Source: Trinickia dabaoshanensis (GTDB lineage: Bacteria; Pseudomonadota; Gammaproteobacteria; Burkholderiales; Burkholderiaceae). From it: DNA of 64,000 bases. The stretch lies in the NCBI RefSeq assembly GCF_002879885.1, contig NZ_PNYA01000025.1, positions 1 to 64,000 on the forward strand. The letters run 5' to 3'. This document shows positions 10,437 through 20,009 of the stretch, piece after piece. The translations under genes and the position numbers were made by a program. Below the pieces are notes generated by a model. That model was not told the origin of the DNA. It searched no databases and worked only from the letters and a program-made list of their open reading frames with translations. How positions within the stretch are numbered: the first letter of the stretch is position 1; each line of letters starts with the position of its first letter.

Positions 10437-10549
10437 CGGAAGTTCCTAGCGTTCCTGTCGAAATGAATCGGTTCAGTCAGCGCGCCTCCGCGAAAGGGGG
10501 GGGCGCTAGAGGTTCAACCCTGCGACGAGATGGGTTTCACGCGCGCGTT

Positions 10550-10867
10550 TCACGCGCCGGGCAGCCGCGCAAATTCCTCGGGCGTGTAGGCCATGATCGC
10601 GAGCGCATGAATCCCGCGTTGCATAACGTCGGCCAGCGCATCATACACTAGCCGGTGCCGCGCCACGCGGGGCTTGCCCGCGAATGCCGCCGCCACGATC
10701 GTGACCGTGTAATGCCCGCCGGCGGCGGCGCCCGCATGACCCGCATGCTGCGCGCTATCGTCGCGCACGGCGACCGACTCGGGAGCGAGCGCGGCGCTCA
10801 GCCTCGCTTCGATAAAGGCGATGCGCACCTCGGCGGACGCGTCGAGAAACTCGGAGGGCGTGCTCAT
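10550..10867 (-). CDS. bolA: BolA family protein
   Basis: A 105-residue BolA-like protein. The family works with monothiol glutaredoxins in iron-sulfur cluster handling and affects stress morphology. The family signature is near the C-terminal half: [20 protein letters not shown], followed by [20 protein letters not shown]. The start ATG overlaps the stop of yciB by the four bases ATGA (10864-10867), so the two genes are translationally coupled. A longer frame to 10966 was rejected because it runs back into yciB. Confidence 0.9.
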   Translation of the reverse strand: MSTPSEFLDASAEVRIAFIEARLSAALAPESVAVRDDSAQHAGHAGAAAGGHYTVTIVAAAFAGKPRVARHRLVYDALADVMQRGIHALAIMAYTPEEFARLPGA

Positions 10868-11400
10868 TGCTCCTCCTCCTTCATGTACTTCGCCAGCCAA
10901 AGACTCTGGATGACGATGAACACGACCATCGCCCCCGTCGTACCGAACAGCTTGAAGTTGACCCACTGCGCCTCGGTAAAGTTGCCGACGACGTACAAAT
11001 TAGCCACGCCGAGCGCGACGAAAAACAGCGCCCAGGCGATATTGAGCTTGTCCCAGATGGCGTGCGGCAGCGTCAATTGCTTGCCCATCATCGATTCGAT
11101 GACGTTCTTGCGGAAGCCGTAACGCGCGACGGTCAGACCGACGGCAAAGAGCCAATACAGCGCGGTCGGCTTCCATTGGATGAATTTCTGATTGTGCAGC
11201 ACGAGCGTGGCACCGCCGAATACGACGATCACGCCCAAGCTGACCCACAGCATCGGATCGACCTTCCGATGGCGAAACGCCACCCACGCGACCTGCAACA
11301 GCGTTGCCGCGATGGCGACGGCGGTGGCCGTGAAGATGCCCCACAGCTTGAATGCAACGAAAAACAGAATGATCGGGAACAGGTCGAAGAGAAATTTCAT
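10864..11400 (-). CDS. yciB: Inner membrane septation protein A
   Basis: A 178-residue polytopic membrane protein of the YciB/IspA-septation family, linked to cell-envelope synthesis and septation. It has about five hydrophobic helices, starting with [20 protein letters not shown]. The family blocks [11 protein letters not shown] and [17 protein letters not shown] are present, as is the C-terminal [14 protein letters not shown]. Its stop overlaps the bolA start. A GC hairpin separates it from msrB. Confidence 0.95.
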   Translation of the reverse strand: MKFLFDLFPIILFFVAFKLWGIFTATAVAIAATLLQVAWVAFRHRKVDPMLWVSLGVIVVFGGATLVLHNQKFIQWKPTALYWLFAVGLTVARYGFRKNVIESMMGKQLTLPHAIWDKLNIAWALFFVALGVANLYVVGNFTEAQWVNFKLFGTTGAMVVFIVIQSLWLAKYMKEEEQ

Positions 11401-11461
11401 GAAGGCCGAAGAGTCCTAAAGCGTCGATGGACGGGGCGCGCCCGGCGCCGAGGCACTCGTT

Positions 11462-11486
11462 CATCGCCGCGCGGGGCGCGGCGATG
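11462..11486. terminator. Hairpin between msrB and yciB
   Basis: A perfect 11-bp stem, CATCGCCGCGC with GCGCGGCGATG, around GGG. It lies just past the msrB stop (11502, reverse strand). There is no clear T-tract. It probably ends the msrB transcript. Confidence 0.5.
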
Positions 11487-11501
11487 CGGAGGCAACCGGC
11501 G

Positions 11502-11945
11502 CTACTTGGGCTCGAATTGTAGCGCAGCCGAGTTGATGCAATAGCGCAGCCCCGTCGGGGCAGGGCCATCTTCGAATACGTGGCCGAGATGCGCGCCGCA
11601 CTGCTTGCAGCGCACCTCGATGCGCAACATGCCGTGCGTGCGGTCGGTCTTCTCCTCGATCACCTCGCCGTTGATCGGCTTGAAGTAGCTCGGCCAGCCG
11701 CAGCCGGCGTCGAACTTCGTCGACGATTCGAACAGCGGCGTGCCGCAGCAGACGCAATCGTAGACGCCGCCTTCCCAATGGTCCCAATAGCGGCCCGTAA
11801 AGGGACGCTCGGTCGCGGCGTGGCGCGTCACTTCGTATTCGATGTCGGACAACTGCTCGCGCCAGCCCTCATCGGTCTTCTTGACCTCGTAGGTGTCGCG
11901 CGAAGCGTCGGAGGAATCGGTCAAAGCGCTCGGGCGTTCGTTCAT
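11502..11945 (-). CDS. msrB: Peptide-methionine (R)-S-oxide reductase
   Basis: Reduces methionine-R-sulfoxide in oxidised proteins, using thioredoxin. The protein has 147 residues. The two zinc CxxC pairs are visible ([10 protein letters not shown] and [10 protein letters not shown]). The substrate pocket [11 protein letters not shown] and the catalytic Cys in [11 protein letters not shown] near the C-terminus are intact. The first ~20 residues are a polar extension before the conserved start. It forms a stress-repair cluster with its neighbours yciB/bolA and selO. Confidence 0.96.
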   Translation of the reverse strand: MNERPSALTDSSDASRDTYEVKKTDEGWREQLSDIEYEVTRHAATERPFTGRYWDHWEGGVYDCVCCGTPLFESSTKFDAGCGWPSYFKPINGEVIEEKTDRTHGMLRIEVRCKQCGAHLGHVFEDGPAPTGLRYCINSAALQFEPK

Positions 11946-12124
11946 GAGATGTGTCTCCGTTTAACGATGACGGCGCAGCTCGTGGCGCGCCGGGTGAAGG
12001 GCATCGGCCGCGCTCGATGACGGGCCATATCGGCTAATACGCCGCCGGCCGGCATTCGGATGCAAGGCGCGAGGCGGCACGAAAGGTACGAGACCGGTAC
12101 GAGACAGCGGCAAAGCGCCTCGGT

Positions 12125-13681
12125 TCACGACGAGCAGCTCACTTCGAGCGAACCGGCCCAGTCGGGCGGCAGCGCCGCATAGGCCTCGTTCTCGGGCTGC
12201 TCGTCGAAAGGGCGGCGCAGCACGGCGGCGAGCCGCTCGAGTTCCGAAAAGTCCTTTTCCTTCGCGTGCCGGATCGCCGTCTCCGCGAGGTGATTGCGCA
12301 AGACGAACTTCGGATTGACGCGATTCATCGCCTCGCGCCGCGCCGCATCGTCGATCGGCTCTTGCGCCAGTCGCGCGCGGTAGTCGGCCAGCCAGCCGTC
12401 GATCGCGGGCAAATCGAGAAAGAGGTCGCGCACGGGGCCGTCGCCGCTCGCGTCGTGCTTCGAGACCTGCGCGAGGCGCCGGAACGTCAACGTGAAATCG
12501 GCGCGGCTCGCATGCATGAGCGCGAGCAACTTGTCCGCGAAAACCGAGTCGCCCTCGCGTTGTCCGGTCAAGCCCAGCTTGGCTTGGAAGCGGCCCTCGA
12601 GCTCGGGCGCGAAGTGCTCCTTGAAGCGTTCGAGAGCGGCTTGCGCGTCCGCGACGGCACGCTCGGTGCGCGCCGCTTCGTCATAGCGCTCGCCGATCAG
12701 CGGCAGCAGCGCCTGTGCGAGGCAAAAGCAATTCCAGTAGGCGATCTGCGGCTGCATGCGGTAGGCGTAGCGCCCCTGCGTATCGGAATGATTGCAGATA
12801 TAGCCCGCGTCGAAGCCGTCGACGAAACCGAACGGGCCGTAGTCGATCGTGAGCCCGAGGATCGACATGTTGTCGGTATTCATGACCCCATGGCAAAAGC
12901 CCACGGTCTGCCACTGGGCGACGAGCCTGGCCGTGCGCTCGACCACGACGCCGAGCAGCGCGAGAAACGGATCGTCGGCCTCGCGGCAGCTAGGGTGGAA
13001 GCGGTCGATCACGTGCTCGGCCAACGCCCGCAACTCGGCGGTCCGGTCGGCGGCGTAAAAATGTTCGAAATGCCCGAAGCGCACGAAGCTGGCGGCAACA
13101 CGGGTCACGACCGCAGCCGTCTCGATCTCCTCGCGGCGCACCGGCAGATCCGAGCCGACGATCGATAGCGCTCGCGTCGTCGGAATGCCTAGATGATGCA
13201 TGGCCTCGGAGCACAGAAACTCGCGGATCGACGAGCGCAACACGGCACGGCCGTCGCCCATGCGAGAGTACGGCGTGCGGCCGCTGCCTTTCAGTTGAAG
13301 CTCGAAGCGTTTGCCCGCGTGCTCGATCTCTCCGAGCGAGAGCGCGCGGCCGTCTCCGAGCTGTCCGGCCCACACGCCGAACTGATGGCCCGAGTAGACG
13401 GATGCGTACGGTAACGATTCGCCCGGCCATTCGCGCGTGGCGTTACCGGCGAACAGTTCGGCGAACCCCGGCTCGGACGCGATCGCGGGATCGAGCCCGA
13501 GCATGCGCGCCACCTCGTGGCTCACGCCCACGACATACGGGTCCGGCAACGGCGCGGCCGGCAAGCGGGTGTGGAAGGCGCTGCCCAGCGCGGCGAATGC
13601 GCCGGGGCGCCGGATCGATAACGCGTCGGCGAGCGACGAGATGCGTGCCGACGGCTCGGCGACGCCTGGGGAAAACGACAT
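12125..13681 (-). CDS. selO: Protein adenylyltransferase SelO (YdiU family)
   Basis: A pseudokinase-fold enzyme that transfers AMP to protein side chains and is linked to redox stress. It has 518 residues from ATG 13681; an upstream open extension to 13927 lacks family similarity. Family motifs are [30 protein letters not shown] and the nucleotide-site stretch [20 protein letters not shown]. The protein ends in VSCSS: the Cys close to the C-terminus takes the place of the selenocysteine found in animal SelO. The gene is divergent from the acyl-CoA synthetase gene. Confidence 0.95.
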   Translation of the reverse strand: MSFSPGVAEPSARISSLADALSIRRPGAFAALGSAFHTRLPAAPLPDPYVVGVSHEVARMLGLDPAIASEPGFAELFAGNATREWPGESLPYASVYSGHQFGVWAGQLGDGRALSLGEIEHAGKRFELQLKGSGRTPYSRMGDGRAVLRSSIREFLCSEAMHHLGIPTTRALSIVGSDLPVRREEIETAAVVTRVAASFVRFGHFEHFYAADRTAELRALAEHVIDRFHPSCREADDPFLALLGVVVERTARLVAQWQTVGFCHGVMNTDNMSILGLTIDYGPFGFVDGFDAGYICNHSDTQGRYAYRMQPQIAYWNCFCLAQALLPLIGERYDEAARTERAVADAQAALERFKEHFAPELEGRFQAKLGLTGQREGDSVFADKLLALMHASRADFTLTFRRLAQVSKHDASGDGPVRDLFLDLPAIDGWLADYRARLAQEPIDDAARREAMNRVNPKFVLRNHLAETAIRHAKEKDFSELERLAAVLRRPFDEQPENEAYAALPPDWAGSLEVSCSS

Positions 13682-13817
13682 ATTGAGGGCCTCTGGGTTA
13701 CCCGATATTGTAAGTCGCCGCTTCGCGGCGTGCTGAGCGCGGCTCGAGCCGCCCGAACGCCCGGCGAATCGAGCTTGACCGGCCCTAACCGTATTACCGC
13801 GCGAGGAGACCGCTTTC

Positions 13818-15485
13818 ATGCCAATGCCGTTGCTGGGCCAGATGATGGATGTGCAGTTGAACGTGTCGACGCTGCTCGTGCATGCGGCGCGATATGCGGC
13901 GGACACCGAGATCGTGTCGCGGCGCATCGAGGGCGATATTCATCGCTATACCTACCGAGACTGCGAGCAGCGGGCGAAGCAACTCGCGCAAGCGTTGATG
14001 CGGTTGGGTGTCGAGCCGGGCGAGCGCATCGGCACGCTTGCTTGGAACGGCTATCGCCACCTCGAGGCTTATTACGGCACGACGGGCTTCGGGGCCGTCT
14101 GCCATACGATCAATCCACGGCTCTTCCCGGATCAAATCGCTTTTATCGTCAATCACGCCGACGACCGTTACGTCCTGTTCGACACGACCTTCGCGCCGCT
14201 CGTCGCCACGCTCGCGCCGCGTTGTCCGAACGTGAAAGCATGGATCGCGCTGGCGGACGACGCGCACATGCCCGAACTGGATGCGCCGTTGCTCGGGTAC
14301 GAGTCGCTCGTGAGCGCCGAAGACGGGGACTACGCGTGGCCCGCGCTCGACGAGCGGCTCGCGTCGTATCTTTGCTATACCTCGGGCACCACGGGCCATC
14401 CGAAAGGCGCGCTGTATTCGCACCGCTCGGTCTACTTACATGCGTTGGGGGCTGCGTTGCCCGATGCGATGGGATTTTCCGCACGTGACTCCGTGCTTCC
14501 CGTCGTACCGATGTTCCATGTCAACGCGTGGGGGATTCCGCATGCCGCCCCGTTGGCCGGCTCCAAACTGGTGTTGCCCGGCAAAGATCTCGACGGCAAG
14601 TCGCTGTTCGACTTGATGCAGGCCGAACGTGTGACGTTTTCCGCGGGCGTGCCGACGGTTTGGATGAGCTTGCTGACCCACGTGAAGTCGATCGGCGCAC
14701 GCTTCGCGTCGCTCGAGCGCACGGTCATCGGCGGTTCGTGCTGCCCGCCGTCGATGCTCGAAACGTTTGAAGACGAGTACGGCGTGCGGGTGATACACGC
14801 TTGGGGAATGACCGAAATGTCGCCGCTCGGCACGCTCGCGCGACTCAATTGGGAGCAGTCGCAACGTCCACTGGAGGAGCGGCGGCGCTTGTTGAAGAAA
14901 CAAGGCACCGTGATTTGCGGGGTCGATATGAAGATCGTCGGTCCCGACGGGCAGGAGTTGCCGCGCGACGGCGTGGCATTCGGCGATCTGCACGTGCGCG
15001 GGCCCTGGGTCATCGACCGCTACTTTTCCAAAGACGAATCGGCGAGCGAACCGTCCGCCCTCGTGGACGGGTGGTTTCCGACCGGAGACGTCGCGACGAT
15101 CGACCCGGACGGCTTCCTGCAGATCACCGATCGCAGCAAGGACGTCATCAAATCGGGCGGCGAATGGATTAGCTCGAGCGAGCTGGAAAATGTCGCGGTT
15201 GCGCACCCCGAGGTAGCGGAAGCCGCATGTGTCGCGTGCCGTCATCCGAAGTGGGACGAGCGGCCGCTGCTCGTCGTCGTGAGGCGGCCGGGCGCGAAGG
15301 TAACGCGCGAAGCGTTGCTTGCGTTCTACGAGGGCAAGGTGGCCAAATGGTGGATACCCGACGATGTCGTCTTCGTCGACGAGCTCCCGCATACGGCCAC
15401 CGGCAAGCTGCTAAAGTTGAAGCTGCGCGAAATGTTTCGCGACCACGTCTTGCCGACGGCTGGCGACGGCACGACGGCGGGTTGA
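13818..15485 (+). CDS. Medium/long-chain acyl-CoA synthetase (AMP-forming)
   Basis: Activates a carboxylic acid to its CoA thioester through an acyl-AMP. The protein has 555 residues. The P-loop-like A3 motif [11 protein letters not shown] is at 187-197. The adenylate-binding [13 protein letters not shown], the A7 region [15 protein letters not shown], the hinge [16 protein letters not shown] and the C-terminal catalytic Lys in [13 protein letters not shown] are all present. An alternative start is the second Met, two codons on. It is followed at 126 bp by a 3-hydroxyacyl-CoA dehydrogenase, suggesting a joint role in fatty- or aryl-acid oxidation. The chain-length preference cannot be told from sequence. 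Confidence 0.92.
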   Translation: MPMPLLGQMMDVQLNVSTLLVHAARYAADTEIVSRRIEGDIHRYTYRDCEQRAKQLAQALMRLGVEPGERIGTLAWNGYRHLEAYYGTTGFGAVCHTINPRLFPDQIAFIVNHADDRYVLFDTTFAPLVATLAPRCPNVKAWIALADDAHMPELDAPLLGYESLVSAEDGDYAWPALDERLASYLCYTSGTTGHPKGALYSHRSVYLHALGAALPDAMGFSARDSVLPVVPMFHVNAWGIPHAAPLAGSKLVLPGKDLDGKSLFDLMQAERVTFSAGVPTVWMSLLTHVKSIGARFASLERTVIGGSCCPPSMLETFEDEYGVRVIHAWGMTEMSPLGTLARLNWEQSQRPLEERRRLLKKQGTVICGVDMKIVGPDGQELPRDGVAFGDLHVRGPWVIDRYFSKDESASEPSALVDGWFPTGDVATIDPDGFLQITDRSKDVIKSGGEWISSSELENVAVAHPEVAEAACVACRHPKWDERPLLVVVRRPGAKVTREALLAFYEGKVAKWWIPDDVVFVDELPHTATGKLLKLKLREMFRDHVLPTAGDGTTAG

Positions 15486-15610
15486 CCACGACCGCGCGCA
15501 TCGCACCACCGGTGCATGGCCTCTAAAATGCACGACCGTTCGATTGTGTGTATCCTAGCCTGCACGACGAGCAGAGCGCGCGCTGCGTCGCTCAACCAGG
15601 AGGCACACCG

Positions 15611-17173
15611 ATGGTAGTGGACTATACGATCCGCGACGGCGTGGCCGTCGTTTCGCTCGATCATCTCTCCCTCGACGATCCGCCGATGTGGGAAGCCATC
15701 GCGGCGACGCTGGAGCGGGCGGCCGCCGACGCCGGTGTCCTCGCCGTCGCGCTGACCGGTACGCGCTCGGGAAAGGCCGGGACCGGGGCCGATTGCACGC
15801 TGGCGGAACTTCTCGCCGCCGTCCGGGCGGGGTCCGCCTTCTCGCAAGACTGGTTCGTCGAGCTCGCATCGACACCGGTGAGCCGGGCGTTGCGCCATGG
15901 GTTCATCGCCGAGCGCGCGGCCGCCGAGATCGCCGATGTGCCGGACGGAACGCCGCTGCGCTGCGTTGCGCGCGTGGCCGTGATCGGCGCCGGCACGATG
16001 GGCGGCGGCATCGCCATGAACTTCATGAACGCGGGGTTGCCGGTGGTGCTCGTCGAGTCGAACGAGCAGGCACTCGAACGGGGCCTCGCAACGATTCGGC
16101 GCAACTACGATGCCTCCGTCAAGAAAGGCAAACTAACCGAGGCCGAGCGCGACGCGCGTCTGTCTCGCGTGTCGCCGACGCTCGCTTACGATGCGATCGC
16201 CGACGCCGACCTCGTCATCGAAGCCGTGTTCGAAGAGATGGGCGTCAAAGAGGCCGTGTTCCGCCAAATCGACGCCTTCGCCAAGCCCGGCGCGATCCTC
16301 GCCACGAATACGTCCACGCTCGACGTCGACCGAATCGCGAGCATGACGAAACGTCCCGGGGACGTCGTCGGCATGCATTTTTTCAGCCCGGCGAACGTCA
16401 TGAAGTTGCTCGAAGTGGTGCGCGGCCAGGCCACCTCGAAGGACGTGCTTGCCACCGTCATGCGCCTCGCAAAGACGATCGGCAAGACGGCGGTCGTATC
16501 GGGCGTGTGCGACGGGTTCATCGGCAACCGCATGATCGAACAGTATTTCCGGCAGGCGCTATTCATGCTCCAGGAAGGCGCCATGCCCGAGCAGATCGAC
16601 GGCGCCATCGAGCGGTTCGGTTTTGCGATGGGGCCGTTCAGGATGAGCGACTTGGCGGGCAACGAGATCAGTTGGGCGATCCGCAAGCGCCGGTATCGCG
16701 AAATGCCGTCGCTGCATTATCCGCGCGTGGCCGATCGCCTGTGCGAGGCGGGCCGCTTCGGCCAAAAGACCGGCGCGGGCTGGTACGACTACGAAGGCGG
16801 CAAGCGCGAACCGCGCGTATCGAAGCTCGTCGCCGAACTGATCGTCGAGCATTCGGCCGCCATCGGCTGCCCCCGTCGAGCGATCGCCGACGACGAGATC
16901 GTCGAACGTCTGGTCTATGCGCTCGTCAACGAAGGCGCGAAGATTCTGGCCGAGGGTATCGCGTCGAAAGCGTCGGATCTCGATGTCGTTTATTTGAACG
17001 GCTATGGTTTTCCCGCTTCGCGCGGCGGCCCGATGTACTACGCGGACACGGTCGGGCTCGATCGCGTCGAGCAGGCGATTCGCCGATATGCGTCGCAGGT
17101 GAACGGCGACGGATGGGAGATCGCGCCGCTGCTGGTCGAGTTGGCGCGCGGCAAACGACGCTTTGGCAATTAG
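15611..17173 (+). CDS. 3-hydroxyacyl-CoA dehydrogenase with truncated enoyl-CoA hydratase-like N-terminus
   Basis: Oxidises 3-hydroxyacyl-CoA with NAD in beta-oxidation. The protein has 520 residues; the start ATG 15611 follows the AGGAGG of the leader. Residues 1-60 look like the first strands of a crotonase (enoyl-CoA hydratase) fold ([15 protein letters not shown], then LAVALTG), ending at GTGADC. Residues 80-118 match the linker that follows the hydratase domain in FadB-type proteins ([13 protein letters not shown]). The oxyanion-hole and catalytic glutamates between these parts are missing. The dehydrogenase half is intact: GAGTMGGG at 126-133, [15 protein letters not shown] with the catalytic His, [11 protein letters not shown], and a second C-terminal 3HCDH repeat. 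The frame is continuous, so this is an internal deletion, not a frameshift. Confidence 0.88.
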   Translation: MVVDYTIRDGVAVVSLDHLSLDDPPMWEAIAATLERAAADAGVLAVALTGTRSGKAGTGADCTLAELLAAVRAGSAFSQDWFVELASTPVSRALRHGFIAERAAAEIADVPDGTPLRCVARVAVIGAGTMGGGIAMNFMNAGLPVVLVESNEQALERGLATIRRNYDASVKKGKLTEAERDARLSRVSPTLAYDAIADADLVIEAVFEEMGVKEAVFRQIDAFAKPGAILATNTSTLDVDRIASMTKRPGDVVGMHFFSPANVMKLLEVVRGQATSKDVLATVMRLAKTIGKTAVVSGVCDGFIGNRMIEQYFRQALFMLQEGAMPEQIDGAIERFGFAMGPFRMSDLAGNEISWAIRKRRYREMPSLHYPRVADRLCEAGRFGQKTGAGWYDYEGGKREPRVSKLVAELIVEHSAAIGCPRRAIADDEIVERLVYALVNEGAKILAEGIASKASDLDVVYLNGYGFPASRGGPMYYADTVGLDRVEQAIRRYASQVNGDGWEIAPLLVELARGKRRFGN

Positions 17174-17209
17174 GCGCACACGGCGCGAGGGCGATCTGAG
17201 GAGAACGTG

Positions 17210-17851
17210 ATGAAAGGACCGGGCGACGTGCTGCTCGTCGTGGACATGCAAAACGATTTCATGCCGGGCGGCGCGCTCGCGGTGCCGAACGGCGACGAAA
17301 TCGTGCCGCTCGTGAACCGTCTGGCGGCCGGCTTCGAACATGTCGTCCTCACGCAGGATTGGCACCCGAGCGATCATCGCTCGTTCGCCGCCAACCATGA
17401 GGGGCGGCGGCCCTTCGAGAGGGTGACCCTCGGCTACGGCGAGCAAGTGCTGTGGCCCGTCCATTGCGTCCAGGACACACCGGGCGCGGCACTGCATGAA
17501 GGGCTCCGTATCCCGCATGCGAGGCTCTTGATCCGCAAAGGGTACCGGCGCGACGTCGATAGCTATTCCGCTTTCCTCGAGGCCGATCGAAAGACGCCGA
17601 CCGGCCTCGCCGGCTATCTGCATGAGCACGGCGTCGAGCATGTATGGTGCTGCGGGCTCGCCACCGATTATTGCGTGGCATGGTCGGCGCTGGATGCGCG
17701 CGCGGCCGGTTTCGACGTCACCGTCATCGAGGACGCGTGCAGGGCGATCGATCTCGACGGATCGTTGGCCCGCGCGTGGCGGCAACTCGATGCCGCAGGG
17801 GTGATGCGCATCGGTTCGGAACGCTTATTGACCGAGACCACGCGCGCATAG
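17210..17851 (+). CDS. pncA: Nicotinamidase
   Basis: Hydrolyses nicotinamide to nicotinate for NAD salvage. The protein has 213 residues of the isochorismatase-hydrolase fold. The catalytic Asp is in LLVVDMQNDF (D12). The metal ligands are in LTQDWHPSDHRSF, the catalytic Lys is in LIRKGY, and the nucleophile Cys is in GLATDYCVAW. GAGGAG (17198-17203) is six bases ahead of ATG 17210, which decides against the GTG directly before it. It lies 36 bp after the dehydrogenase gene and may share its transcript. Confidence 0.95.
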   Translation: MKGPGDVLLVVDMQNDFMPGGALAVPNGDEIVPLVNRLAAGFEHVVLTQDWHPSDHRSFAANHEGRRPFERVTLGYGEQVLWPVHCVQDTPGAALHEGLRIPHARLLIRKGYRRDVDSYSAFLEADRKTPTGLAGYLHEHGVEHVWCCGLATDYCVAWSALDARAAGFDVTVIEDACRAIDLDGSLARAWRQLDAAGVMRIGSERLLTETTRA

Positions 17852-18001
17852 AGGCGGCGGCGCGCTTGCCTTCGCCACGCCGGTGAACGAGCGCCCCCGA
17901 ATCGGGGAGCTTGGCGTGCACTTCGCGGTCCAAGCGCAGGATCGTCGCGCTGCACAGTGCGACGCGACACTTCGCCGATCGCCCCATGGAGGATGCACGT
18001 C

Positions 18002-18604
18002 ATGAATTACTACACCGAGCACCGCTACCTCGAACCCCGTGATTTAACACCGGCCAGAACCCCCGAGCGCTATGCCGCCGTGGTCGGGACGGCCGTGCTT
18101 TCGACCGAGCACGAGATTACCGGACGCGACGGCGAGCACTGGCAGTTCTATGTCGATACGGGCAACGGCGTGCGCTATCAGGTGGACGTCAACATCCAAT
18201 CGAGCGACGGGGAAGCGACCGAGATGTATGTCGGCGCGGAAAACCTCGATCCGGCCGGCGTCACGCCCGACGAACCCTTCGGTTCGCCGCAATACGGCAT
18301 CTTCCCCGCGGCCCTGAGCTATGCCGGTATCGGTCTCGCCGATGCGATGTTCCAGTCCGTCGATTCGGTGCGCATCCGCCAGCAACTCGAAGCCGCGCTC
18401 GCGCAGTCGAGCTTCGTCGCTGTCTACGGCTTCGTGTTCGACGACGGCGGAGCGCGCGGCAAAGGCATTCACGAGACGCATCTGAACGTGGCGCACACCG
18501 ACGAGGACGGCGCGCTCGCGGTCTACAGCAAGGACGCGAACGGCCAGCCGCAGCGCACGTGGTTCTTCTTCAAGTTCGCCGAGGACCACATCGCGGCTCG
18601 CTAG
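18002..18604 (+). CDS. DUF2278 (YukJ-like) protein
   Basis: A 200-residue protein of unknown function. The N-terminal half (YAAVVGTAVLSTEHEIT..., then GVRYQVDVNIQS) and the late motif GKGIHETHLNVAH match the general pattern of the DUF2278/YukJ family, in which a GIHDIHMNQG-like segment is conserved. No signal peptide or membrane segment is seen. GGAGG (17988-17992) is nine bases before ATG 18002 and directly abuts the ATG at 17993, so 18002 was chosen. The family identification rests on short motifs and is moderately sure. Confidence 0.65.
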   Translation: MNYYTEHRYLEPRDLTPARTPERYAAVVGTAVLSTEHEITGRDGEHWQFYVDTGNGVRYQVDVNIQSSDGEATEMYVGAENLDPAGVTPDEPFGSPQYGIFPAALSYAGIGLADAMFQSVDSVRIRQQLEAALAQSSFVAVYGFVFDDGGARGKGIHETHLNVAHTDEDGALAVYSKDANGQPQRTWFFFKFAEDHIAAR

Positions 18605-18806
18605 AGCCGGGGGGCGCGGCAACGAGCGCGCGTCAATCTCGGCGCGCGCTTCTCTCATTAACATTCGGTAACAAGACCGGCGTCTCTCGAAGTTTTCGAG
18701 ACGATTACAGTTCCTCGCTCGATCCGCGCGCCATGACCTCGTGCATGGCGCCGCGGCACATCACTGCCGCCGACCGTCGCTCGTCACGCGGCGCCACGAT
18801 CAACGC

Positions 18807-20006
18807 ATGTCCATACTCCGAAACCGCCGCCTATTGGCCGGCGCGAGCGCGCTCGCCGCTCTGATTGTTGCTGTCGCCGGTTACCGGCACTTTACGTCGA
18901 ACGAAGCGCCACCTCATTTGACGGCAAGCGTCGAGCGGGCCGATCTCGAGGATGCCGTGCTCGCGGTCGGCACACTGTACGCGCACCGGCAGGTCGATGT
19001 CGGCGCTCAGGTCTCGGGGCAACTGAAATCGCTGAAAGTGCAACTCGGCGATCCGGTGCGCGAAGGGCAGGTGTTGGCCGAGATCGATCCGACGCTGCTC
19101 GAGCATGCACTCGGGCAAGCCCAAGCCGCGGCACGCTCCTTGCTCGCGCAGCGCGCGGCAACGGACGCGCGCTTGCGGCAAGCCGCGCTCGCCCTCGAAA
19201 GGGAGCGGCAACTGTGGGCGCGCGAGGCCACCTCCCGCGAAGCCCTCGAGCGCGCCGAAGCGCAGTGGCAAGTCGAGCGTGCCGATTTGAGCGAACTCGA
19301 CGCCCGCTGCAACGGCGCGCGCATCGAAGTCGACAAGGCTCGGGCCAATGCGGGCTACACACGAATCGTCGCGCCGATGTCGGGGCATGTCGTCGCGATC
19401 GTGACCCGCCAGGGTCAAACGGTCATCGCGGAGCAGCAGGCCCCGGTCATTCTCAAGCTCGCCGATCTCGACACGATGACGGTCAAGGCGCAGGTATCGG
19501 AAGCCGACGTGCTGCGCGTCGAGCCCGGCGAGCGGGTGCACTTCACAGTCTTGGGCGATCCGGACACACGTTATGAAGGCACGGTCCGCGCGATCGAACC
19601 GGCGCCGCAAGATTTCGCGGAGCCATCGCCGACCGGGGGCGGGGGCTCATCGGCGGGCGGCTCCTCGCGAGGCGGTGCGGCCGTGTTCTACAACGCGCTA
19701 TTCGAAGTCCCCAACCCCGAGCATCGGTTGCGCATTTCGATGACGGCCCAAGTTTCGATCGTGCAAGGGGCGGCGAAGGGCACGCTCGTCGTGCCGGCGT
19801 CCGCGTTGGGCGCGAAGGGGGCCGACGGCGCCGTCGCCGTGCGCGTGCTGACCGGCGACGGCCGCGTCGACACCCGCCAGGTCCGGATCGGGATGAACAA
19901 TCAGGTCAAGGCGCAAGTGCTCGAGGGATTGAGCGAAGGCGAGCGCGTCATCGTCGGCCAAGCGCCGGCGGACGATACGGCCGGCCATGCCGGCGAAGAG
20001 GGCTGA
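18807..20006 (+). CDS. macA: MacA-like periplasmic adaptor of a tripartite efflux pump
   Basis: Membrane-fusion (HlyD/RND-adaptor) subunit linking the MacB ATPase to the outer membrane channel. The protein has 399 residues. The N-terminal membrane anchor is MSILRNRRLLAGASALAALI. The barrel-sandwich half-motif VDVGAQVSGQLKSLKVQLGD follows. A long coiled-coil hairpin rich in Ala/Arg/Gln (about 95-185) comes next, then the second lipoyl half IVAPMSGHVVAIVTRQGQTV. A Gly/Ser-rich loop near 280-295 (GGGGSSAGGSSRGG) is an unusual low-complexity insertion before the beta-barrel end. Three bases separate it from macB, so the two are co-transcribed. Confidence 0.92.
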   Translation: MSILRNRRLLAGASALAALIVAVAGYRHFTSNEAPPHLTASVERADLEDAVLAVGTLYAHRQVDVGAQVSGQLKSLKVQLGDPVREGQVLAEIDPTLLEHALGQAQAAARSLLAQRAATDARLRQAALALERERQLWAREATSREALERAEAQWQVERADLSELDARCNGARIEVDKARANAGYTRIVAPMSGHVVAIVTRQGQTVIAEQQAPVILKLADLDTMTVKAQVSEADVLRVEPGERVHFTVLGDPDTRYEGTVRAIEPAPQDFAEPSPTGGGGSSAGGSSRGGAAVFYNALFEVPNPEHRLRISMTAQVSIVQGAAKGTLVVPASALGAKGADGAVAVRVLTGDGRVDTRQVRIGMNNQVKAQVLEGLSEGERVIVGQAPADDTAGHAGEEG

Positions 20007-20009
20007 TCG

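Noticed and set aside
16559-17785. 408-codon antisense frame over the dehydrogenase and pncA genes
   Set aside because: It spans two well-identified genes on the opposite strand and has no recognisable domain.
18680-18710. Inverted repeat GTCTC...GAGAC upstream of macA as an operator
   Set aside because: Arms are imperfect and short, and there is no second copy or promoter context to support it.
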